From CAWJKP01 sp963843465 (GTDB taxonomy: Bacteria > Planctomycetota > Planctomycetia > Pirellulales > Thermoguttaceae): a stretch of 64,000 nucleotides of DNA. The translations under genes and the position numbers were made by a program. Below, one piece after another: positions 1 to 9,260 of this stretch. Positions within the stretch are counted from its first letter, which is position 1, and each line of letters begins with the position of its first letter. The notes under the pieces were generated by a model. It searched no databases. It was given only the letters and a program-made list of their open reading frames with translations, and was not told the DNA's origin. The DNA is taken from positions 2,046,001-2,110,000 of the forward strand of contig CAWJKP010000001.1 of NCBI GenBank assembly GCA_963843465.1, written 5' to 3'.

Positions 1-2
1 TG

Positions 3-263
3 GTTCCCGCGTCGGCCTTGTGCGAAGAGAGCGACCGCGATTGCGTCTTCGTGCAGTCGGATGGCAAATCGACGTACGTCCGCCGCAGCGTGGCCGTCAC
101 CCGCCGCCGCGGCGACAAGGTGTGCATCCGCAGCCAGCCCACGCCTGAGGAAAAGTCTCGCGGGCTGGAGCCGCTGGCGCCGGGTGAGCGGGTGGTCGTA
201 TCGCGCGTCGTGCAGTTGGCCGCCTGCCTCGACACTCTGCAGCAAAACGCCGGCGCACGCTAA
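3..263 (+). CDS. RND efflux periplasmic adaptor (membrane fusion protein), C-terminal end
   Basis: The frame is open from the first bases of the window, so only the last 86 residues are seen. The pattern VPASAL...VFVQ...V.RR.V.V.....G..V...L.PGERVVV is the C-terminal beta-barrel/membrane-proximal part of HlyD/CusB-type adaptors that bridge an inner-membrane RND pump to an outer-membrane channel. The stop is 18 bp before the start of a CzcA/CusA-like pump gene on the same strand, so the two are probably one operon. The substrate cannot be read from this fragment. Confidence 0.75.
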   Translation, partial: VPASALCEESDRDCVFVQSDGKSTYVRRSVAVTRRRGDKVCIRSQPTPEEKSRGLEPLAPGERVVVSRVVQLAACLDTLQQNAGAR

Positions 264-281
264 AGAGGAGCCGAGGTAGCG

Positions 282-3200
282 ATGATCAATCGTCTCATTC
301 GCTGGGCCGTCCACAACCGGCTGGTGGTGATCCTGCTGGCCGCGGGGCTGTTGGTCTACGGCCTGTACGCCTTTCGCGAGGTGAACGTCGAGGCCTATCC
401 CGATCCGGCGCCGGCCATCGTCGAGGTAGTGGCCCGCTATCCGGCGCGTCGGCCGAAGAGGTCGAGCGGCAGGTGACGATCCCGCTGGAGGTGGCCCTGG
501 CCGGCATGCCCGGGCTGGCCATCACCCGCACGCAGTCGTTGTTCGAATTGTGCCACGTCAGCAACCAGTTCGAATACGGCCTCGATCCGGCCCAGGCCCG
601 GCAGGAGGTGCTCAACCGTCTGAAGATGGCCGACCTGCCGGCCGGGGTAGACCCGGATATCTCCCCGCGGTCACCCACCGGCGAGATCTTCCGCTACGTG
701 CTGGTGGGCCCCAAGGACACCGCGGGCCGCGAGATCTACGACCCCAACGACCTCAAATCGCTGGAGGACAACACGCTGGAGCGGCTCTTCCGCCGCATTC
801 CCCGCGTGGCCGACGTGACCAGCTACGGCGGCACCGTCAAACGCTACGAGATCCATCCCGACCCCGCGCGGATGCAGCGCTACGGCATCACCCTGCAGCA
901 GCTCAAGGACGCCATCGCCTCGAACAATTCCAACGTGGGGGGCGATTACATCATCCAGGGCGGCGCCGCCCACGTGGTCCGCTCGCTGGGGCTCTTGGGC
1001 ATGGGCCAAGACCCCATGGAAACCGCGATGGGCATGAAAGACCCCGTCGCCGCGCGCAATTACCTGCGGGCCGAGGAGCAGCGCCGCCTCCGCGAGATCC
1101 GCCAGATCGTGCTCAGCGCCACCAACAACGTCCCGATCCGCGTCGGCGACGTGGTCGAAGGCGGACCGCTGCCGGCCGATTCGCCCCCGGGCAAGCAGGG
1201 CGTGGTGATGGGCTATCAGACGCGCCTGGGCCACGTCATGCGCAGCGTGCGGCTGCACGACGCCCAGGGCCGCGACGCACTCGACGCTCAAGGCCAACCC
1301 GTCTGGCACGATGACGACGAGGTCGTCGAGGGCATCGTGCTGCTGCGCAAGGGCGACCAATCGCTGCCGGCCCTGGACGATATCCACGCCCTGGTCAAGC
1401 AGCTCAACGAAACCCCCGGCCGCCTCCTGCCGGGCGTGAGGATCGAGCCCTATTACGACCGCACCGAGCTGATCCACGTCACCACCCGCACGGTCCGGGA
1501 CAACCTGCTGGCCGGCATGGGCCTGGTCACGCTCGTACTGCTGCTGTTCTTGAGCAACGTCCGCACCGCGCTGATCGTGGCCGTCAACGTGCCGCTGGCG
1601 CTGCTGTTCGCCGTGGCCGTGCTCTTCCTTCGCGGCAAGTCGGCCAATTTGCTCTCCATCGGCGCCGTCGATTTCGGTATCATCGTCGACTCCTCGGTGA
1701 TCATGGTGGAGAACATCTACCGCCACTTGAGCAGCGGCGCGGATGCCGATCTGCCCATCGGCCGGCGGATTCTGCGTGCCTCGGGCGAGGTGCAGCGGAG
1801 CCTGGCGTTTTCCACGGCCGTCATGGTGTGCGCCTTCCTGCCGCTGTTCACCATGGCGGGCCCGGAAGGACAGATCTTCGGCCCCATGGCCGACACCTAC
1901 GCCTTCGCCCTGGCCGGGGCTTTGCTGCTGGCGCTGGTCCTTTCGCCCGTGCTCTGCGAGCTGTTGCTGTCAAAAGTCAAGCCCCGGCCCGACAACTGGC
2001 TGGTGCGCACGCTGCAGACTGCCTATCGGCGGCAGTTGCAGCGCTGCCTGCGGCATCGCGGGCTGACGTTGGGGGTCTTCGTACTGGTCGTGGCGGCCAC
2101 GGCCGCCGTGGTCCCCCTGCTGGGACGCGAGTTCCTGCCCGAACTCGAGGAGGGCAACATCTGGATCGCAGGCACCTTCCCGCTGAAGACGTCGCTGGAC
2201 GAGGTGTGCGCGGGAGTAAGGATCGTTCGCCGCATCGTGCAACGCTACCCGGAGTGCGAGCAGATGATCAGCGAGGTGGGCCGCCCCGACGACGGGACCG
2301 ATCCGTCGGGCTTCTACGGCACGGAAAGCTACGTGCCGCTGAAGCCGCACGACCAATGGCCCATTCCCCCCGGCCAGACCCGCCCCCGCACCAAGGAGGA
2401 GCTGGTCGCCGCCCTGAATCGCGAGATCTCCGAAACGCTGGTGGCCGTGGACTGGAACTTTTCGCAGAACATCCGCAACAACGTCAACGAAACGCTCTCC
2501 GGCGTCCGCGGCGACAACTCCGTGAAGATCATCGGGCCCGACCTGGTGGAGCTGGAGCAGACCGCCGACCGCGTGGTCCGCGCCTGCAGAAGATCCGCGG
2601 CTTGGCCAACGTCGGCGCCTTCCACATCCTGGGCCAGTCGAACCTGAACCTGCCGGTGGACCGCGACAAGTGCGCGCGGTGGAACCTCAATGTCAGCGAC
2701 GTGCAAGCGGTGGTCGATACGGCCGTGGGCGGCAAGGCCTTCAGCCAGATGATCGAGGGCGAACGGAGCTTCGACGTCACCTTGCGCTACCCCCGCGCCT
2801 GCGCTCGAACCTGGACGCGATCCTCGATATCCCGGTGGAGGTCAGCAAGAACACGGTGGTCAACAGCCAGTCCAACGGGCAGGCGGATACGCCCGTCAGC
2901 GGCCCCACCAGCGGCCCGTCGCCCACCGGCAGCAGCGCGGCCCTGCCGCCGCTGACCGGTTCGAGTTCCAACGCCGCCATGAACGACTTGAGCCGCACCC
3001 CGCACCGCCGGCTGCGCGACCTGGTTACGCCGCTGGGCCCGGACGGCCGGCTCGACGAGCACGGCTCGTTCCTGCAGCGCGGGGCCTCGGACATCTACCG
3101 CGAGCAGGGCCAGCGGATGATCGTCGTCAAGTTCGACATCCACGACCGCGACCTGGCCGGCGCCGTGGCCGCGGCCAAGGAGGCCACCCAGGACCTGGTG

Positions 3201-3782
3201 CACGCCCCTTGCCGGCTCACTTGGGGCGGCGAATTCCGAGAGATGGAGCAGGCCGAATCGCGGATGCGGATCGTCATCCCCCTGGCCGTGGCCCTGGTGG
3301 CCGTGTTGCTGTACATGGCGTTCGGCTCGCTGGTGGACGTGCTGATCGTGCTCTCCAATGTGGTGGCCCTGGCCTGCGGCGGCGTGTGGGCGCTGCTGTT
3401 GACGCAGACCAATTTCAGCGTCTCCGCCGCGGTGGGGTTCATCTCCATCTTTGGCGTGGCGGTGATGGATGCCATCTTGCAGGTGTCTTCATTCCACCGC
3501 GGGCGATGGGAAGGCAAACCGCTGGAGGAGGCGGTTGTCCACGGCTCCCTGCTCCGCTTGCGGCCCATCATGATGACCGCCCTGACGGCGATCTTCGGAC
3601 TGATGCCGGCGGCGCTTTCCACGCGGATCGGCGCCCAAGCCCAGCGTCCGTTGGCCATCGTGGTGATCGGCGGCATGATTACGGCGCTGGCCTTGAATCG
3701 CTACCTCACGCCCGTGCTGTACAGCGTCTTCCGCCGCCATCCGCCCAGCGAAGATGCCGCCGCCTGGGGCGAAGTCGAGTGA
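282..3782 (+). CDS. Heavy-metal-type RND efflux permease (CzcA/CusA family), three apparent frameshifts
   Basis: The inner-membrane proton-driven pump of a tripartite efflux system. The N-terminus MINRLIRWAVHNRLVV, the TM4 signature DFGIIVDSSVIMVEN with the paired Asp residues of HME-RND pumps, and a closing 'RLRPIMMTALTAIFGL' block define the family. The reading frame moves 3 to 2 to 1 to 3 at about 441-446, 2577-2585 and 2794-2800. Each shift is explained by one lost base, and homology continues exactly across each break. Corrected length is about 1,167 aa, longer than the usual 1,030-1,060. Much of the excess is a Ser/Pro/Gly/Thr-rich insert of about 65 residues (near 2870-3090) in the second periplasmic loop. 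ATG 282 follows the adaptor stop by 18 bp, with a GAGG Shine-Dalgarno. Whether it is a pseudogene or an assembly artefact is unresolved. Confidence 0.85.
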
Positions 3783-3783
3783 T

Positions 3784-5142
3784 CTATTGGCAAGCCGGCG
3801 CACAGCAAGCCGGGACGCAAGGCACGGGGCAGCAGACCGTCACCGGAACCTGCTTGCAAATCGTCCGCGGCACGCAGCAAGTGTAGGTATACGGCACTTG
3901 CTTTGCCACACACTCGTAGGTGTTGACCGTCACCGGGTACGTCTCCGCACGGCAGACCGTCACCGGCACCTGGGTGACCACCGTCTGGGCAACCAGGTGG
4001 CAGATGGTGTACGGCACCTGCCTGGTGATCACCTCCGGCACCAGCCGGCAGGTCGTGCAGGACACTTGCCGGGTAATGGTCTCCGGCACCATCTGGCAGG
4101 TCGTGTACGGCACCTGCCTGGTCACCACCTCCGGCACCAGCCGGCAGACCGTGAACGGCACCTGCTTGGTCACCACCTCCGGCACCAGCCGGCAGACCGT
4201 GAACGGCACCTGCTTGGTCACCACTTCCGGCACCAACCGGCAGGTCTGGTAGCTGCACGTCCGATACTGGGTCTCGGCGACCGTTCGGCAGACCGTGTAG
4301 GGCACTTTCTCGACGACCGTCTGCGGCACGTTGCGGACGCACTCCACCTGCTGCTCGACCACCTCCGGAACCCAAACCCGGCAGCAGCATTGCACGGCCG
4401 CCGCCGCGCAGGGCTGGGGGACGGCGCAAGGCGCGGGCGGCTGCGTTCGGGTCTCCCAGTGCCCGCCGCAGCACCGCACGGTCTGGAGATACTTCTCCTG
4501 GCGGCAGACCGTGTAACAGACTTCCCGCACGCACGTCTCGGCGACCTCGTGGCAGACCGTATAGGGCACCTGGACGGTGTGCGTGTCGTAGACCGGATGG
4601 CAAACCGTGTACGCGCAAGTCCTCACGCCCGTCTCGTATACCGGGCGGCAAACCGTGTAGCTGCAAGTCGTCACGCCCGTCTCATAGACCGGCCGGCAAA
4701 CCGTGTAACTGCACGTCCGCATCACCGTCTGGTAGACCGGCCGGCAGACCGTGCAAGCGACAGTCCGCACGAAGGTCTCATAGACCGGCCGGCAGACCGT
4801 ATAGCTGCACGTCCGCACGGCCGTTTCATAGACCGGGTGACAGACGGTGGAAGTGCATTGGCGGTACGTAGTCTCGGGAACGTACCGCGTGCAGGTCACC
4901 ACCTTGGGCACGCAGACCTGCTCGTAGCAGGTTCGCATCCCCATGAACTGCTGCGGTTCGTAAATCACCTCCGTACAGGTCTTCATCACCGTGCAACACT
5001 GCTGGCAGCAAGGCGCGCAACACGCCCGCGGACAACAGGCGTACCGGGCTACGCCGCAGTAACAGCCGGCGTTGGCCGCGCCGGCAGCCAGTCCGGCCAA
5101 CAGGGCAGCCAGCCCCAGGACTCCACCAAACCACCTACTCAT
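3784..5142 (-). CDS. Secreted Cys-rich YTV-repeat protein
   Basis: A 452-aa protein with signal peptide MSRWFGGVLGLAALLAGLAA. It then has a tyrosine/cysteine-rich body built from about 16 imperfect repeats of roughly 20-25 residues, each containing YTVC or FTVC followed by R.V.E. (for example PYTVCRLVPEVVTKQ). This matches the planctomycete YTV domain (Pfam YTV), known from predicted secreted or cell-wall proteins and thought to be disulfide cross-linked. The start at 5142 is preferred over an upstream ATG because AAGGAGG lies 6 bp before it. The 3' end abuts the converging RND gene by one base. Function is inferred from composition only: a structural wall or surface protein. Confidence 0.85.
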   Translation of the reverse strand: MSRWFGGVLGLAALLAGLAAGAANAGCYCGVARYACCPRACCAPCCQQCCTVMKTCTEVIYEPQQFMGMRTCYEQVCVPKVVTCTRYVPETTYRQCTSTVCHPVYETAVRTCSYTVCRPVYETFVRTVACTVCRPVYQTVMRTCSYTVCRPVYETGVTTCSYTVCRPVYETGVRTCAYTVCHPVYDTHTVQVPYTVCHEVAETCVREVCYTVCRQEKYLQTVRCCGGHWETRTQPPAPCAVPQPCAAAAVQCCCRVWVPEVVEQQVECVRNVPQTVVEKVPYTVCRTVAETQYRTCSYQTCRLVPEVVTKQVPFTVCRLVPEVVTKQVPFTVCRLVPEVVTRQVPYTTCQMVPETITRQVSCTTCRLVPEVITRQVPYTICHLVAQTVVTQVPVTVCRAETYPVTVNTYECVAKQVPYTYTCCVPRTICKQVPVTVCCPVPCVPACCAPACQ

Positions 5143-5380
5143 GAGATGCCTCCTTCGTCGATGAAGAACCATGTTGTCGAGAACCAGGCGATGCGCGACG
5201 CTGCTTCCCCCTCACCTTTTGGCCCAGCCTTGCACCCTGCCCTTGACTGGTGCCATGCCATCGCTAGCAAAGATAGCAAGAAACCAATCCCGGGTACATA
5301 GGCCGAAGGGAGAATTTACGGAAAATTTGCCGCCTCGGAGACGGTGCCGTGCAAGGGTCTACTGGTGGACCGAGAAAGAC

Positions 5381-5508
5381 GCGGGGACAAAGCAAAGAGG
5401 AGAAGAGGAGAAGAGGAGAAGAGGAGACAACGGGACGCGGGGATGTCACCGCGTTTCCCCTTCGCCTCTTCTCCTCTTCTCCCCCTCTCCCGCTCTCCGC
5501 GTTGTCCC
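5381..5508. repeat. Purine/pyrimidine palindrome with 8-bp repeats
   Basis: The left arm contains four tandem copies of AAGAGGAG (about 5395-5428). The right arm is its inverse, rich in CTCTTCTCC (about 5465-5490). The centre is a CGCGG...CCGCG hairpin and the outer flanks are GGGACAA/TTGTCCC. The right part lies inside the 3' end of the DUF2784 gene and encodes its Arg/Glu-rich tail. The element is similar in style to the heptamer tracts at 18430 and 20069-20243. Confidence 0.7.
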
Positions 5509-5934
5509 ATCGGGCCGGTATCGCACCCATCTACGGTGGCTGGGCCGTCTGGGAGGGCAGAGAATCAAGGTCAGCAAGACGGCGGCGCCGAACAGGCTGT
5601 AACAAGTCGTGAATACCCATTCCGGGCCACGGTAGAAGATCAACTCGTCGGCCCAATGACCGATGAACGAGCCCGGATAGGTGGCTTCCCCCGCCCGGAC
5701 TCTGAAGTACTTCTCCAGGGTGGTCAAAGGGCACGTGACCCTGACCCCGGGAAGCGATTGGACGACCACCACGGCGATCATCGCGAAATGGATGATCCGG
5801 AACCAGAAATTGCGGATCCATGACCAGCGCAGTGCCATGCCCAGGAGGATCAAGAGCATGGCGACCAAGACGAAGCCGATATAGGCGGCGTGCGTCACGA
5901 CTACCATGTCGGCGAGGAGGCGGTAGAACACCAT
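5446..5934 (-). CDS. DUF2784 family membrane protein
   Basis: A 162-aa protein with four hydrophobic segments, including VVVTHAAYIGFVLVAMLLIL, one around IIHFAMIAVVVV, and a C-terminal VFTTCYSLFGAAVLLTLIL. The order 'H.AYI.FV', 'CPLTTLE' and 'YPGSFIGHW' is the signature of DUF2784, a small inner-membrane family of unknown function. The last 25 or so residues (RR/GE/KRRR) are translated from a palindromic purine/pyrimidine repeat, so the ancestral stop was probably upstream. No strong Shine-Dalgarno is visible before ATG 5934. Confidence 0.85.
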   Translation of the reverse strand: MVFYRLLADMVVVTHAAYIGFVLVAMLLILLGMALRWSWIRNFWFRIIHFAMIAVVVVQSLPGVRVTCPLTTLEKYFRVRAGEATYPGSFIGHWADELIFYRGPEWVFTTCYSLFGAAVLLTLILCPPRRPSHRRWVRYRPDGTTRRAGEGEKRRRGEGETR

Positions 5935-6248
5935 ATCGTTCAGACCCCGCCAGCCCAGGGTTTATTCCAAATCGGCGGACAGGGGACGGGCGGTGGCGTC
6001 GTGGGCGCTTGTCGAGCACGGGGCGCCCCAACGCCCTGAAACTTAAGTCTTGCCGCACGAGGAAATTTTCGCCTTGGCATTCCCCGTCCGCCGTCCCCCG
6101 TCCGCCGCCCCCCGCTTTGCATTTCCGGTCTTAACGATTGTTCCCTTTCGGCGAAAATAGCGGTCTGGGGAAGCTTTAGTCAATACCGATGACTTTGCGG
6201 ACGAAGAAGATTGTAGAGGTGCCCTGACGCCAACGTCGCGAGGTTTCC
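5935..6248. other. Intergenic, no gene; GC-rich low-complexity inverted repeat
   Basis: A 314-bp stretch between divergent genes. It contains a GGGGACGGGCGG-type tract near 5985 and an opposing CCGTCCGCCGTCCCCCGTCC tract near 6085-6110, another low-complexity inverted repeat. No credible coding frame is seen. It must hold promoters for the DUF2784 and response-regulator genes, but no clear -35/-10 was found. Confidence 0.5.
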
Positions 6249-6773
6249 ATGAACGCTCCGCAGCCGCCGCTGATCCTGGTCATCGATGACCAACGGGAAG
6301 TGCTCGACGAGGTGACCGCGGTGGTCACGGCCGCGGGCTACGCCTGTCACGACTGCATGACCGGCGAGGCAGCGGCGGAGTTCACCCGCAGCCATGTGCC
6401 GGACCTGATTATCTCGGACACCAATCTCGATGGACAAAGTGGGTTGGCCCTCTGCGAGCGGCTCAAAAAGGACCCAGCGTTGGGGGGGGTGCCGGTGATG
6501 TTTCTCTCCCAAACTCAGATTCCCGACATCATTCGCCGCAGCCAAACCGTGGGTGGGACCTACCACCTCCGCAAGCCGTTGGATCCCATGGTGCTGGTAG
6601 AACTGATCGACAAGTGCCTGGACAACTCTTCGAGGCGGACCAAACGATCGGCCAGCGGCCCGGTCTCACGCTCGCCGCAGCGCGACGCGGCCATATTGAC
6701 CTTCTCTTCCGGAACGCAAGAATTCTTTGTTGGCCCGAAGGGGGCAGTTTCGCGGCCCTCTAGCGTCCTGTAA
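6249..6773 (+). CDS. Response regulator, stand-alone receiver domain
   Basis: A 174-aa protein. Residues 8-120 form a CheY-like receiver domain with acidic pair D13/D14, phosphoacceptor D57 in LIISDTNL, S87 at the switch position (MFLSQ) and K109 in LRKPLDP, so all key residues are present. The remaining 50 residues are Arg/Ser-rich and have no recognisable output domain. No sensor kinase gene is adjacent, and the partner is unknown. GAGG precedes the ATG by 5 bp. A hairpin immediately follows the stop. Confidence 0.85.
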   Translation: MNAPQPPLILVIDDQREVLDEVTAVVTAAGYACHDCMTGEAAAEFTRSHVPDLIISDTNLDGQSGLALCERLKKDPALGGVPVMFLSQTQIPDIIRRSQTVGGTYHLRKPLDPMVLVELIDKCLDNSSRRTKRSASGPVSRSPQRDAAILTFSSGTQEFFVGPKGAVSRPSSVL

Positions 6774-6776
6774 GAC

Positions 6777-6807
6777 AGGACAAGAAGACAAGCTATCTTC
6801 CTGTCCT
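6777..6807 (+). terminator. Hairpin after the response regulator
   Basis: AGGACA-A-GAAGA pairs with TCTTC-C-TGTCCT around a 7-nt loop, starting 4 bp after the TAA stop. No T-run follows, so this is a terminator-like hairpin only. Confidence 0.4.
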
Positions 6808-6836
6808 CCCAGGTGGTCTCATCGGAGGAGCGATTC

Positions 6837-7220
6837 ATGGAAACGCAAACGATCGAGGAGCTGGCCCAGAAAAAATGCGTCCCCTGTGAAGGCGGCGTGC
6901 CGAAGTATTCCCGGGCTATGGCCGCGCGGCAGTTGGAGAACCTCGACGGCTGGCAGTTGACCGACGACGGCAACCGCATCCGCAAGCAATGGGTGGCGAA
7001 GAACTTCATGGCCGGGCTGGACTTCTTCAACCGGGTCGGCCAACTGGCCGAAGCCGAAGGCCATCACCCGGACCTGCACTTGGAAGGCTATCGCAAGCTG
7101 ACCGTCGAGCTTTCCACCCATGCCATCGGCGGACTGTCGGAAAACGACTTCATCTTGGCCGCCAAGATCGACCGTTTGCCGATCGCGAGGCAGTTGCCGA
7201 AGGCAACGGGGGTCAAGTGA
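6837..7220 (+). CDS. phhB: 4a-hydroxytetrahydrobiopterin dehydratase (pterin carbinolamine dehydratase)
   Basis: A 127-aa protein that dehydrates 4a-hydroxytetrahydropterin and so recycles the cofactor of aromatic amino-acid hydroxylases. The family signature E-x-x-HHPDL is at residues 74-80, with H76 and H77 followed by the third catalytic histidine H95 in STHAIGG. ATG 6837 is chosen over an in-frame GTG at 6813 because GGAGG lies 8 bp upstream and family similarity starts near residue 15. No hydroxylase gene is nearby. The TGA stop is contributed by the first unit of a 24-bp repeat array shared with the convergent trxA gene. Confidence 0.9.
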   Translation: METQTIEELAQKKCVPCEGGVPKYSRAMAARQLENLDGWQLTDDGNRIRKQWVAKNFMAGLDFFNRVGQLAEAEGHHPDLHLEGYRKLTVELSTHAIGGLSENDFILAAKIDRLPIARQLPKATGVK

Positions 7221-7352
7221 CCGCCTGGTCGGCCGGTCAGGTGACCGCCTGGTCGGCCGGTCAGGTGACCGCCTGGTCGGCCGGTCAGGTGACCGCCTGG
7301 CCGGCCGGTCAAGCGAGCGCCTGGTCGGCCGGTCAAGTGACCGCTTGGTCAA
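7217..7352. repeat. 24-bp tandem array between convergent phhB and trxA
   Basis: Five full units (7217, 7241, 7265, 7289, 7313) and one partial unit (7337) of a 24-bp repeat beginning GTGACCGCCTGGTCGG. Units 1-3 are identical and units 4-6 have one to a few changes. Unit junctions form small palindromes (GGTCA-GG/AG-TGACC). The phhB stop TGA is at the first junction and the trxA stop, on the other strand, is at the last. The partial sixth unit is the final coding segment of trxA (encoding ...QAVT), which suggests that the array grew by duplication of the trxA 3' end. Confidence 0.9.
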
Positions 7353-7659
7353 TGGCCTCTTGCAGGCGATGTTTGGGCTGGACGCCGACGAAGCGATCGA
7401 CGACCTCGCCGCCCTTGAAGATCATCAAGGTGGGAATGCTCGCCACGCCGTAGGTGGCGGCAATGTTGGGGCTGTCGTCGATATTCACCTTGGCCACCTT
7501 CAACGTCTGGGCGTTGTCGCCGGCCAATTGCTCCACGATCGGGGCGATCATCCGGCAGGGGCCGCACCAGGGCGCCCAGAAGTCGACCAGCACCGGGCGG
7601 TCCGAGTGGAGAACCTCGGCGTCAAACGTTGGTTCGGTTACTTCGGTGAGCTTCGCCAT
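7333..7659 (-). CDS. trxA: Thioredoxin
   Basis: A 108-aa protein of the usual thioredoxin length. It reduces protein disulfides in the cytoplasm using electrons from thioredoxin reductase. The active site WCGPC is at residues 31-35, D26 is the buried Asp (VDFWAPWCGPC), and SIPTLMIFKGG carries the cis-Pro. The start at 7659 fits family length and has GGGAG 8 bp upstream; a longer in-frame ATG at 7701 would add 14 non-conserved residues. It converges on phhB, with the stop codon lying in the 24-bp array. Confidence 0.95.
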   Translation of the reverse strand: MAKLTEVTEPTFDAEVLHSDRPVLVDFWAPWCGPCRMIAPIVEQLAGDNAQTLKVAKVNIDDSPNIAATYGVASIPTLMIFKGGEVVDRFVGVQPKHRLQEAIDQAVT

Positions 7660-7723
7660 CCCATTCACTCCCAAGTTGGTATCGCCATTGCGCCTATCCA
7701 TTATAGGGACCCATTCCGCGAGG

Positions 7724-9235
7724 TCAACGGGGGGGAACCGTCCCGTTCCGAGCCGCCGAGGGAATCAACTGCGACAGCGAGGCACGGAGTTGTTTCATGC
7801 TCAGGGGCATCGCCGCCACTTGGCGGCTGCCGCTGGTCTTGGCCTGCTTCTGCCAGCCCTTTTGCGGCACGTCCAGGAGCAAGAGCACGGGGAAGGCCTC
7901 CAGCTTGGGGTCGTCGCCCATGCCGTTGAAGGCCGCCAGGGCCGACTGGCCCAACTCCACGGCGGAAAGCAGCACGCAATCGGTGGTGCGGGGATTCTCC
8001 TGGCGGAGCCGGCCCAGGGCGCGTTGCGGATCGTTGGTCAAGAGCACGCGGAAGCCGGCTTTTTTCAGCCCCTCGCGGAGCATGTCCTGCATCCGCGAGT
8101 TCGACTCGACAACCAGCACCGTCTGCTGCTGTGACTGCTGGAGGAGCATCGCCGCTTGCCGGTCCCTCTGGCTGCGCTGCTCTTCGGATTCGGGCGGGGC
8201 CTTGGCGTCCTCCTGCAGCCGCCGGGCGACCAGCTCCAGATCGGCCAACATCGCGCCCGGCGTTTGGTAACGCTTGTGCACGTCCAGCGACATCGCCTTA
8301 TTGACGACGATGCTTACCGAAAGCGACAGGCCCGGATCGGCCTGCTGGACCGGTATGACTTCCAGGAACCGCTGCTTGCTGAGCCGCAGGAGGCGGTCGC
8401 GGGTCTCCGCCAGCGGCGGCTTGCCGGTGAGCATGTGGTAATAGATGCAACCCAGGAAGTAGATATCGCTGCGGGTATCGTCCTTGCGGACGCCGGTGGC
8501 GCGCTCCAGGGCGGCGTAGTCGATGGTCCGCGCGTTGGGGGCCACGTCGGCCAGCGAATCGTCGCCTGCCGATTCGTCCACCGCCGCCAGGCCGAAATCG
8601 GCCAGTTTCGCCCGGCCGCGGCTGGAGACCAACACGTTGCTCATCTTCAGGTCGCGGTGGGTCAAGCCGTGCTCGAAGGCGTATTTCAAGCCCGCGGCAA
8701 TGTCCATCACCAGCCGGGTGGCCTCCGCGGGATCGAACTTCTTGCGGACCTTCATGAACTCGCGCAGGCTTTGACCCTCGACGAACTCCATCACCAGAAA
8801 ATGCACGCGGCCTTCCGAGTAGACCTCATGGATGGGGACGATGTTCGGATGGCGCAGCGCGCAGCCCAATTGTCCCTCGCGGACGAACGGGCCGTACTGA
8901 AGCGGGTCGTCACTGAGGTGCTTTCGCAGGACCTTGACGGCGACCACCTCGCCCGTGCCCGTGTTGACGGCCCGATAGACCCGCGCGAACGTTCCCGCCC
9001 CCACCATGTAGAGCACCTTGTACTTGCCGAAGAAGTACCCGTGCCGGTCTCCCTTCAGCAGCCGTTCCATCTGGTAGTTGGTGAGGAACTCCTTGCGGAC
9101 CATGAGCTGCAAGAAGTCGTCGACGCCGACGCTGTGGGTGCCGAAATGGGCCCAGACCTGCTGCAGCTCCAGGTCGCTGATCACCCCCAGGTCGAAGGCG
9201 AGCTGAGCCAGTTGTTCAGCCGTTTGTCCCCCCAT
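7724..9235 (-). CDS. Serine/threonine protein kinase with degenerate C-terminal receiver domain
   Basis: A 503-aa soluble protein with no transmembrane segment or PASTA repeat. Residues 1-65 are a helical N-terminal region. The Hanks-type kinase domain (about 70-345) has G-loop GAGTFARV, catalytic Lys101 (VAVKV), HRDLKMSN with D195 and DFG with D213, so it should be active. From about residue 370, QQQTVLVVESNSRMQDML... resembles a receiver domain, but the phosphoacceptor Asp is replaced (VLLSAVELG instead of VLLDxxLP), so this part is predicted to be a non-phosphorylatable pseudo-receiver. Start 9235 avoids reading through a palindromic repeat upstream. No Shine-Dalgarno is evident. Confidence 0.85.
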   Translation of the reverse strand: MGGQTAEQLAQLAFDLGVISDLELQQVWAHFGTHSVGVDDFLQLMVRKEFLTNYQMERLLKGDRHGYFFGKYKVLYMVGAGTFARVYRAVNTGTGEVVAVKVLRKHLSDDPLQYGPFVREGQLGCALRHPNIVPIHEVYSEGRVHFLVMEFVEGQSLREFMKVRKKFDPAEATRLVMDIAAGLKYAFEHGLTHRDLKMSNVLVSSRGRAKLADFGLAAVDESAGDDSLADVAPNARTIDYAALERATGVRKDDTRSDIYFLGCIYYHMLTGKPPLAETRDRLLRLSKQRFLEVIPVQQADPGLSLSVSIVVNKAMSLDVHKRYQTPGAMLADLELVARRLQEDAKAPPESEEQRSQRDRQAAMLLQQSQQQTVLVVESNSRMQDMLREGLKKAGFRVLLTNDPQRALGRLRQENPRTTDCVLLSAVELGQSALAAFNGMGDDPKLEAFPVLLLLDVPQKGWQKQAKTSGSRQVAAMPLSMKQLRASLSQLIPSAARNGTVPPR

Positions 9236-9260
9236 CCAGAAAAACCTCGACGTGTAATTC

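Noticed and set aside
282..3782. Programmed ribosomal frameshifting in the RND gene
   Set aside because: No slippery heptamer or downstream structure at the three sites; three events in one gene make indels more likely.
7217..7352. Possible CRISPR array (24-bp repeats)
   Set aside because: Units are contiguous with no unique spacers, and no cas gene is nearby.
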